From assembly GCA_030593185.1 (NCBI GenBank), contig JAUVHQ010000172.1, forward strand, positions 1-5,384: a stretch of DNA of 5,384 nt. The letters run 5' to 3'. The translations under genes and the position numbers were made by a program. The DNA comes from Bacteroidota bacterium (GTDB lineage: Bacteria; Bacteroidota; Bacteroidia; Bacteroidales; VadinHA17). A model generated the notes under the pieces. The model did not search any database and was not told the DNA's origin. It saw nothing but the letters and a program-made list of their open reading frames with translations. Shown here piece after piece: positions 1 through 5,384 of the stretch; position 1 is the stretch's first letter; each line of letters begins with the position of its first letter.

Positions 1-1
1 T

Positions 2-451
2 GTGATGACAGGGATAGGAATTATTTCACTGGCAGGGATAGTTGTTAATAATGCAATCGTTCTTATTGACTATATCGAACTTCTTAAAGCGAGAAAAAGA
101 AAAGAACTGGGACTGGAAGAAGATGTATTTTTGCCTGTTGCAGAAGCTACTCAATGTGTGATTCAGGGAGGGAAAACACGCCTGCGTCCTGTGCTGCTTA
201 CTGCTATCACTACAATTTTAGGGTTGTTACCACTGGCAACCGGTATGAATATCAATTTTAATACAATGCTAAGTGACTTTAATCCCCAACTTTATTTTGG
301 TGGTGATATGGTTAAATTCTGGGGTCCGATATCATGGACTGTGATTTTTGGATTAACGTTTGCAACCTTCCTTACCCTTGTAATTGTTCCTGTAATGTAC
401 AGGATTACAATATCTGTTCAGAAAAGGATCATGCATTTTACTGAAAAATAA
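2..451 (+). CDS. RND-family efflux pump inner-membrane subunit, C-terminal fragment (5' end outside window)
   Basis: This is the last 149 codons of a proton-driven RND transporter (AcrB/acriflavin-resistance type), the inner-membrane pump of a tripartite efflux system. The frame is open from the first bases of the window, so the start lies upstream. Most of a protein that is usually about 1,000 residues or longer is missing. Fragment residues 4-24 (GIGIISLAGIVVNNAIVLIDY) form the TM10 helix with the family's GIVVNNAIVL signature. Residues 60-80 (RLRPVLLTAITTILGLLPLA) are TM11 with the conserved RLRPVLLT motif. Residues 112-133 are TM12, followed by a short basic cytoplasmic tail. The TM11-TM12 loop (about residues 81-110) is longer than in E. 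coli AcrB and carries NPQLYFGGD; I recall similar loops in Bacteroidota pumps. Substrate cannot be judged because the porter domains are absent. The stop codon is TAA, followed at once by a terminator-like hairpin. Confidence 0.93.
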   Translation: MMTGIGIISLAGIVVNNAIVLIDYIELLKARKRKELGLEEDVFLPVAEATQCVIQGGKTRLRPVLLTAITTILGLLPLATGMNINFNTMLSDFNPQLYFGGDMVKFWGPISWTVIFGLTFATFLTLVIVPVMYRITISVQKRIMHFTEK

Positions 452-473
452 AAAATGGTTCTATTCCATTTTT
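451..473 (+). terminator. Possible intrinsic terminator after the RND pump gene
   Basis: Perfect 8-bp inverted repeat AAAAATGG (451-458) / CCATTTTT (466-473) with a 7-base loop, starting on the last base of the stop codon. The 3' arm ends in five T residues and the 5' arm starts with five A residues, so it could act in both directions between these convergent genes. The stem has only two G-C pairs, so it would be a weak terminator; it may be just A/T-rich sequence. Confidence 0.4.
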
Positions 474-495
474 ATAAAAATAATAGTTACTAATT

Positions 496-530
496 AGTCG
501 GCAATCCACAGTCTACAGTCTACAGTCTAC
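496..530. repeat. Heptamer tandem repeat, five units
   Basis: Five consecutive 7-base units: AGTCGGC, AATCCAC, AGTCTAC, AGTCTAC, AGTCTAC. The last three are identical and the first two are degenerate versions of the same unit. The repeat lies in the gap between two convergent genes, overlaps no reading frame, and ends at an A/T-rich stretch. It resembles intergenic heptamer runs I recall from Bacteroidota genomes. No function can be assigned. Confidence 0.75.
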
Positions 531-587
531 TTAAAAATGCAAAGCATAATGAAATTAGCCATTATCAAGCCATAAACATTGAACTTA

Positions 588-606
588 GTCACGCTTTAGG
601 CGTGAC
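588..606. repeat. Perfect hairpin (GTCACGC-TTTAG-GCGTGAC), REP-like palindrome candidate
   Basis: A 7-bp perfect inverted repeat, GTCACGC (588-594) and GCGTGAC (600-606), closes a 5-base loop TTTAG. The stem is G/C-rich compared with its surroundings. No T-tract follows on either strand, so it does not look like a standard intrinsic terminator, although it lies 48 bp beyond the stop codon of the convergent TPS/TPP gene. A short G/C-rich hairpin in an intergenic gap fits a REP-type palindrome of the kind mobilised by IS200-like (RAYT) transposases. That identity is an inference, since no second copy is in the window. The flanks up to 653 show no gene. Confidence 0.5.
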
Positions 607-653
607 AATCTCATGAACGAAGTGAATAAATTCCGATACAAGCACATAAAAAC

Positions 654-2867
654 CTATTTACCTGAAATTTGATGTAGCAATTCTCTTACATCACTAACTG
701 ATTTAACATAAAATCTGGCTTTAGTATTTTTAATTCCGACTTTAATAGTATAAGCTGAATCAGGTAGTGCTTCAAAAGTATATTCGTCTGTCCAGTCATC
801 ACCTATTGCGAGTATAAAATCAAATTTTTCATCTCCCATTTTATAAGTTGCTGCTTTGCCTTTATTTATACCTGAATATTTAATTTCAAGAACCTTATCT
901 CCGTCCATGATCTGGAGATTCAGGTTTGAAATCAAATCCATAAGCTGGTCTTTTAGCTCCCATGCTCTTTGAATACCCAGATCAGGATCAGACTTCCTGT
1001 AATGCCAGACAAGGGAAAAGTTTTTAATTTCAATGAACGCCCCCGGGGTCTGATCAACATAAAACTCCAGAATTGGTTGAACAAATTTTTTCCATTTATT
1101 GTCAATTTGTTCCAGCATCGACCAGTTTTCTTCCGGATTTTTGAACCATACACCATGTTCGGCAATAAATGAAATATTCCAATCATTATTGAACCATTTA
1201 CCTAAAGTTTCTTTATCTCTGCCGCTAATTATAACAATACTGTTTTGCAGGTTGGTGCTTAATTTATGAAGGATATTGAATAATTCCTGATCAGGTTTTG
1301 CATCTGCCGGATTTTTCTTAAAACCCGTTAGAGTTCCATCGTAATCAAGAAGAAAGATCCTGTTTTTTGTTTTGTGATAATCATTGATAATATCTTCCTT
1401 TCGTTCAATATTAATTTTTTTAGTAAGGTGTGTTTGTTGAAGTTTCTTTACATCTGCCAGGCCTTTCATGAAATCCCTGGCCCACCTGTCAACGTTATAA
1501 CGCTTCAGTCGTTTTTGAAGCACTTTGTTCCTTCTTTTCTGCTCTTCAACAGGCATTAATATTGCCAGTTTGATAGCTTCGGCTATTTCTCCTAAATTAT
1601 TAGGGTTTACAATCAATGCCTCATTCATTTCGTGTACAGCACCGGCCGTTTCACTTAAAATCAATACTCCCCTGCCGCCAAGTTTTGATGCAACAAACTC
1701 TTTGGCAACCAAACTCATCCCGTCACGAATAGGAGTGATCAAAGCAATATCTGCTGCAGTGTATAATTCTATCAGGTCATCCAGTTCAAATGGTCTGTAC
1801 AGGTACCATATTGGCATCCAGTTAATGGTTCCATAATTTCCGTTGATCCTGCCAACAAGTTCGTCAACTTCACTTTTCAGGTTATTATACATTTCTCCTG
1901 TTTCTCCGGTTGAAACAGCAATAAAGATCAAACTTACTTTTCCATGGAATTCCGGATTATTCCGGAGGAAAAGTTCAAAAGCTTTTAACCGATCAGGGAT
2001 CCCTTTTGTGTATTCAAGATTACTGGTTGATAAAATTAATTTCCTGCCATTTCCGGGAGAAAAATATTTTTCAATTTCTTTCCTGATCTGGGATTTTTTC
2101 TCCGGGGGTTTCTTTTCTTCAAGTATTGCAACTTCTTGAAATTTCTCAAAATCAATTCCTTTTGGATAAGCATCTACCTTAAGAGTTCTTTCATGGATTT
2201 GTATTCTGTTAAAAACAGAATCATACCCAAGTAGTCTTCTTACACAACTTATGAAGTGTCTGACATAGTTATAAGTATGAAAAGCAATCAGATCGGCACC
2301 AAGCATACCCTCCAGGATTTCAACCCGCCATGGTAAAAGTCGGAAAATTTCATATGAAGGAAAGGGTATATGGTTAAATATCCCTATGGAAATATCGGGA
2401 CGTTTGTCCCTGATCATGCCGGGCAGAAGCAACAAGTGGTAATCGTGGATCCATATCCTGTCCCCTTTATTTAAAGATTGTAATATTTTTTCAGCATAAT
2501 AGCGATTGACTTTGATATACGCATTCCAGTATTTTTCAATATAAGAGACATTTTGTGTAAAATAATGGAAAAGCGGCCAGATAGTTTCCTTCGCAAAACC
2601 ATGAACAGAATCATTGATAACATTCCAATCAGCAAAAACAGGGATACAATTATATTCCTGAAGTTCATCTTTCAGTTTTTCCTTTTCCTGGTTTGAAAGC
2701 TTATAATGATCAATGTTGGTTAGTCCTATCCAGTTAGTATTATATTGTCTGTAAAAGTTTTCCAGACCGGATTTAACCGGTTCTTCTTTAAGAGAAATTT
2801 TAAAACCCTTTTCAACCTTCTCAACATGAACAGGCAATTGATTTGAAACAACAAATAGATTTTCCAT
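654..2867 (-). CDS. Bifunctional trehalose-6-phosphate synthase/phosphatase fusion (OtsA-OtsB type) with altered synthase active site
   Basis: Cytosolic fusion of 737 residues. By family it would join UDP-glucose and glucose-6-phosphate into trehalose-6-phosphate, then dephosphorylate it. Residues 1-475 are a GT20 synthase domain: VSNQLP (7-12), WPLFHY (97-102), HDYH (141-144, Asp142), HIPFP (166-170), the scaffold motif FRLLPW (175-180), YTKG (286-289, Lys288) and RDGMSLVAKE (381-390). Residues 500-737 are a trehalose-phosphatase HAD domain with all motifs: DYDGTL (Asp508, Asp510), ISGR (Ser548), AEHG (569-572), NKGK (Lys669) and GDDWTDE (Asp690, Asp691, Asp694). Residues 476-499 are a charged linker. 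Oddly, several substrate contacts of E. coli OtsA are replaced: Arg10 by Gln10, Tyr77 by Val88, Arg301 by Gly321, Arg263 by Asn283, and Gly22-Gly23 by Ser33-Gly34. Synthase activity is thus doubtful, while the phosphatase looks intact. The start is fixed by the N-terminal VVSN strand; no Shine-Dalgarno sequence is seen. It is divergent from the GH65 fusion gene. Confidence 0.93.
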   Translation of the reverse strand: MENLFVVSNQLPVHVEKVEKGFKISLKEEPVKSGLENFYRQYNTNWIGLTNIDHYKLSNQEKEKLKDELQEYNCIPVFADWNVINDSVHGFAKETIWPLFHYFTQNVSYIEKYWNAYIKVNRYYAEKILQSLNKGDRIWIHDYHLLLLPGMIRDKRPDISIGIFNHIPFPSYEIFRLLPWRVEILEGMLGADLIAFHTYNYVRHFISCVRRLLGYDSVFNRIQIHERTLKVDAYPKGIDFEKFQEVAILEEKKPPEKKSQIRKEIEKYFSPGNGRKLILSTSNLEYTKGIPDRLKAFELFLRNNPEFHGKVSLIFIAVSTGETGEMYNNLKSEVDELVGRINGNYGTINWMPIWYLYRPFELDDLIELYTAADIALITPIRDGMSLVAKEFVASKLGGRGVLILSETAGAVHEMNEALIVNPNNLGEIAEAIKLAILMPVEEQKRRNKVLQKRLKRYNVDRWARDFMKGLADVKKLQQTHLTKKINIERKEDIINDYHKTKNRIFLLDYDGTLTGFKKNPADAKPDQELFNILHKLSTNLQNSIVIISGRDKETLGKWFNNDWNISFIAEHGVWFKNPEENWSMLEQIDNKWKKFVQPILEFYVDQTPGAFIEIKNFSLVWHYRKSDPDLGIQRAWELKDQLMDLISNLNLQIMDGDKVLEIKYSGINKGKAATYKMGDEKFDFILAIGDDWTDEYTFEALPDSAYTIKVGIKNTKARFYVKSVSDVRELLHQISGK

Positions 2868-2979
2868 AGGGTATTGGTGTTAAGGATATCTAAGTTAAGA
2901 AAAATATTGTATTTTAGAACTTTGTAGTATAATGGAATTATGAAACAGGCATTTTTTGCCAACAACAAAATATATCCTT
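2868..2979. promoter_or_regulatory. Divergent intergenic region between TPS/TPP and mutase-GH65 genes; promoter candidates
   Basis: This 112-bp A/T-rich gap must hold the promoters for both divergent genes unless they are read from further away. On the + strand TATAAT at 2928-2933 matches a classical -10 box, with TTGTAT at 2907-2912 as a poor -35 at a short 15-base spacing. GAACTTTG (2917-2924) is one mismatch from the Bacteroidota -7 element TAnnTTTG, but no TTG is seen at the expected -33 distance. On the - strand TATTTTTC (2899-2906) is also one mismatch from TAnnTTTG. No operator palindrome is evident and no Shine-Dalgarno sequence precedes either start. The region call is safe; the individual boxes are weak. 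Confidence 0.4.
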
Positions 2980-5384
2980 ATGAAACAATTTGATGCGGTA
3001 ATATTTGATCTGGATGGTGTAATAACACAAACAGCAAAAGTACATGGTGCGGCATGGAAAAAAATGTTTGATGAATTCTTGCATTCCAGGGAGAAAAGAT
3101 TTAATGAACCATTTAAAGAGTTTACCCACGAAGGCGATTACCTCCCCTATGTAGATGGGAAACCCAGGTATAAAGGAGTTGAATCTTTCATGGTATCAAG
3201 GGAAATCGATATTCCTTTTGGAGACCCTGAAGATTCTCCTGATATGGAAACAGCATGCGGATTGGGTAATGCAAAAAATAAATTCTTTAATGAAGTCCTG
3301 AAAAAAGACGGAGCCGAGGTTTTTGAATCTACTATCTCCCTCATCCATGAATTAAAAAATATTGGTGTAAGGATTGGAGTCGCCTCTTCGAGTAAAAATT
3401 GCAAGCAAATACTTCAATCGGTTAATCTTCTTGACCTGTTTGAAACACGGGTTGATGGAGTTGTATCTGCCGAATTGGGATTGAAGGGGAAACCCGAACC
3501 GGATATTTTTACTACTGCCTGTGATAACCTTGGTGTGGATTATCATAGAACTGTTATTGTTGAAGATGCTGTATCGGGTGTACAGGCAGGAATGAATGGA
3601 GGATTTGGCCTCACCCTGGGACTTGCCAGGGAGGATAATGCCACTGAACTATTGATTAATGGAGCAGATATTGTTGTCGAAGATCTTTCTGAAATCAGTA
3701 TTGACACAATAAATGAATGGTTTAGTAAAGGTCTGGAAAATGAAAAATGGACTTTGAATTACCATAATTGCAATCCTGAAAATGAACGGTCGCGTGAAGC
3801 ATTATTAACAATTGGAAATGGCTTTTTTGGCACAAGAGGAGCGATGGAAGAAAGTAAAGCCAATGTAATAAATTATCCGGGCACCTATATTGCAGGATTA
3901 TTTAACCGGCTTGTTTCCAGGGTTGCAGACCGGGATATTGAAAATGAAGATCTTGTAAATATACCAAACTGGCTTCCGGTTAATTTTAAGCCGGAGAATG
4001 GAGACTGGTTAAGTTTCGGAAAAGAACCGAATTTTGAAATTGAGAGAATTCACCGGAAACTGAATTTTAGAACCGGACTTCTAACCCGGTATGTTATAAT
4101 TAAAGACAGGCAGGGAAAACGAACAGAAGTTCTGTCTAAAAGATTTGCAAGTATGGATAATCCTCATATAGCCGGTATCAGGTATGAAATATCTCCTATG
4201 AATTATCAAGGGTCTTTATTGATAAGGTCAGGATTGCATGGTGATCATATAAATGCCGGTGTAGAAAGATATCAGCAGTTGAACCAGAAACACCTTAAAC
4301 CGGTTCTTCAAAATGGAAAAAAAGGGAAAATATCCCTGGTTGTCAAAACAATTAATTCAGGTATAACAATTGCTCAAAATGTACGCCACGATGTTTTAAT
4401 TAATAATAAAAAAACCGAATTAGAATGTAATATTAAATCCGGTAAAGGATGGGTGACTGCTGAATTTAATATTCATGTTGAAAAAGGACAAAAAGTTATA
4501 CTTGAAAAACTTGTTTCTATTCATACATCACAGGATAAGAAAAAACAAAATCCTTTGGACAGAGCTGAAAAAGATATTGAATCAGCCGACTCATGGAACG
4601 AGATGTTTGAGAGATCGGTTAATAAATGGGAAAAGTTATGGGAAAATATGGATATAAAAATTGATCATGATCGTAATTCCCAAAAACTTGTTCGTTTGCA
4701 TTTATATCATATGCTTGTGACCGCCTCAGAACACTTTGTTGATCAGGATGCCGGAATACCGCCCAGGGGTCTTCATGGAGAGGCATACCGTGGCCACATT
4801 TTCTGGGACGAGTTGTATATTCTTCCTTTGTATAACATACACATACCCGGGGTAACAAAAGCATCCCTTATGTATCGTTACAGAAGACTTGATAAAGCAA
4901 GAGAATATGCAAAAGAATACGGATATAAAGGAGCAATGTTTCCCTGGCAAAGTGGGAGTGATGGCAGGGAAGAGACACAGATTATTCATCTTAATCCTTT
5001 ATCAGGGGAATGGGGTGATGACTATAGCTCGTTACAAAGACACATATCCATTGCACTGGCTTATAATGTATGGAACTATTTCACGGCAACCCGTGATAAA
5101 GAATTTATGATTAATTATGGCATAGAGCTGTATTTCGAGATTTGTCGTTTCTGGGCAAGCAAAACCGGATATGACAGTGAATCAGATAGATATTCTATTT
5201 GCAAAGTTATGGGACCGGATGAATTTCATGAAAAATTCCCTGGCTCTGAAGAGGGAGGTATAAAGAATAATGCATATACAAATATCATGGTAAGCTGGCT
5301 CTTTAAAAAAGCAGAAAGCTTATGTGAACTGCTTCCCGGAGATAAAATGAGAAAAACATGTAAGAAACTTGGTTTTGAAGAAGA
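2980..5384 (+). CDS. Beta-phosphoglucomutase-like HAD domain fused to GH65 glycoside phosphorylase/hydrolase (3' end outside window)
   Basis: An open frame of 801 codons runs off the window without a stop. Residues 1-225 are a HAD mutase (beta-glucose-1-phosphate to glucose-6-phosphate): FDLDGV with Asp10 nucleophile and Asp12 acid/base, His22, ASSSKN (135-140), Lys171 in GKPEPD, and Glu195-Asp196. These match L. lactis beta-PGM. The insert DYLPYVDGKPR (53-63) and ETACGLGN (90-97) are typical of the mutase-like proteins paired with GH65. Residues 255-520 are the GH65 N-terminal beta domain, starting TIGNGFFGTRG (277-287). From about 568 comes the (alpha/alpha)6 barrel: HGEAYRGHIFWDEL (599-612; Trp609-Asp610 bind sugar), FPWQSGSDGREET (654-666), and GPDEFHE (745-751) with Glu748 as general acid. 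The C-terminal phosphate-binding part is missing, so phosphorylase versus hydrolase and the substrate (trehalose, trehalose-6-phosphate, kojibiose, glucosylglycerol) stay open. The start at 2980 fits the first HAD strand; an in-frame stop lies at 2941. No in-frame ATG lies near the domain junction, which argues for a true fusion. Confidence 0.92.
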   Translation, partial: MKQFDAVIFDLDGVITQTAKVHGAAWKKMFDEFLHSREKRFNEPFKEFTHEGDYLPYVDGKPRYKGVESFMVSREIDIPFGDPEDSPDMETACGLGNAKNKFFNEVLKKDGAEVFESTISLIHELKNIGVRIGVASSSKNCKQILQSVNLLDLFETRVDGVVSAELGLKGKPEPDIFTTACDNLGVDYHRTVIVEDAVSGVQAGMNGGFGLTLGLAREDNATELLINGADIVVEDLSEISIDTINEWFSKGLENEKWTLNYHNCNPENERSREALLTIGNGFFGTRGAMEESKANVINYPGTYIAGLFNRLVSRVADRDIENEDLVNIPNWLPVNFKPENGDWLSFGKEPNFEIERIHRKLNFRTGLLTRYVIIKDRQGKRTEVLSKRFASMDNPHIAGIRYEISPMNYQGSLLIRSGLHGDHINAGVERYQQLNQKHLKPVLQNGKKGKISLVVKTINSGITIAQNVRHDVLINNKKTELECNIKSGKGWVTAEFNIHVEKGQKVILEKLVSIHTSQDKKKQNPLDRAEKDIESADSWNEMFERSVNKWEKLWENMDIKIDHDRNSQKLVRLHLYHMLVTASEHFVDQDAGIPPRGLHGEAYRGHIFWDELYILPLYNIHIPGVTKASLMYRYRRLDKAREYAKEYGYKGAMFPWQSGSDGREETQIIHLNPLSGEWGDDYSSLQRHISIALAYNVWNYFTATRDKEFMINYGIELYFEICRFWASKTGYDSESDRYSICKVMGPDEFHEKFPGSEEGGIKNNAYTNIMVSWLFKKAESLCELLPGDKMRKTCKKLGFEE

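Noticed and set aside
10..451. RND fragment as a broken pseudogene
   Set aside because: The frame is open to the window edge and ends at the normal C-terminus after TM12; truncation is due to the window, with no sign of a frameshift.
537..547. ATGC-AAA-GCAT inverted repeat
   Set aside because: A 4-bp stem with a 3-base loop is expected by chance in sequence of this length.
690..1370. Degenerate phosphatase half of the TPS/TPP fusion
   Set aside because: Considered because the synthase half has lost key residues, but all HAD motifs (Asp508, Asp510, Ser548, Lys669, Asp690-Asp691, Asp694) are present.
969..2139. Several + strand open frames of 61-103 codons (969-1172, 1374-1559, 1525-1836, 1843-2139)
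   Set aside because: They lie antisense inside the well-conserved TPS/TPP coding region, show no recognisable domains and have shadow-type composition.
953..2668. Shorter - strand open frames at 953-1186 and 2471-2668
   Set aside because: They are alternate-frame shadows of the TPS/TPP gene on the same strand, and the main frame carries all the family motifs.
2726..3129. - strand open frames at 2726-2968 and 2938-3129
   Set aside because: They span the divergent gap and overlap the start regions of both real genes; the predicted proteins match no family I recognise.
3147..5110. Open frames inside the mutase-GH65 gene (3147-3404 -, 3352-3546 -, 4475-4657 +, 4619-4864 -, 4726-4989 -, 4889-5110 +)
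   Set aside because: All overlap an uninterrupted frame whose translation carries clear HAD and GH65 motifs, so these are shadows.

Overview
The window is AT-rich (roughly 38-40% G+C by eye) and looks like chromosomal DNA from a Bacteroidota bacterium. This is an inference. It rests on the RND pump fragment, whose TM11-TM12 loop is of the type common in that phylum, on the absence of clear Shine-Dalgarno sequences before either start codon, on a TPS/TPP fusion, and on a heptamer repeat between genes. No rRNA, tRNA, CRISPR array or intact mobile element is visible.

Layout. Positions 2-451 (+) hold the last 149 codons of an RND-family efflux pump that begins outside the window. A convergent gap of about 200 bp (452-653) follows. 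It holds a terminator-like hairpin, a 35-bp run of five heptamers, and a perfect 7-bp hairpin resembling a REP-type palindrome. Positions 654-2867 (-) encode a complete 737-residue fusion of a trehalose-6-phosphate synthase (OtsA-like, GT20) domain to a trehalose-6-phosphate phosphatase (OtsB-like, HAD) domain. A divergent gap of 112 bp follows. From 2980 to the window edge (+) one uninterrupted reading frame of 801 codons encodes a beta-phosphoglucomutase-like HAD domain fused to a GH65 disaccharide phosphorylase/hydrolase. Its C-terminus lies beyond the window.

How the genes may work together. The divergent pair pairs synthesis with breakdown of an alpha-glucoside. The TPS/TPP protein would make trehalose (or a related glucoside) through a phosphorylated intermediate. 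The GH65 domain would split an alpha-glucoside with phosphate to beta-glucose-1-phosphate, and the fused mutase would turn that into glucose-6-phosphate.

The most notable observation is in the synthase domain. Its scaffold motifs are well conserved, but the three positions that hold the glucose-6-phosphate phosphate group in E. coli OtsA (Arg10, Tyr77, Arg301) are Gln10, Val88 and Gly321 here. The UDP-glucose contact Arg263 is Asn283, and the Gly-Gly loop is Ser-Gly. The phosphatase domain keeps all its catalytic motifs. The synthase half may therefore be a pseudo-synthase, analogous to plant class II TPS proteins, or may use another acceptor. These alignments were made by eye from memory of OtsA and need a computed alignment.
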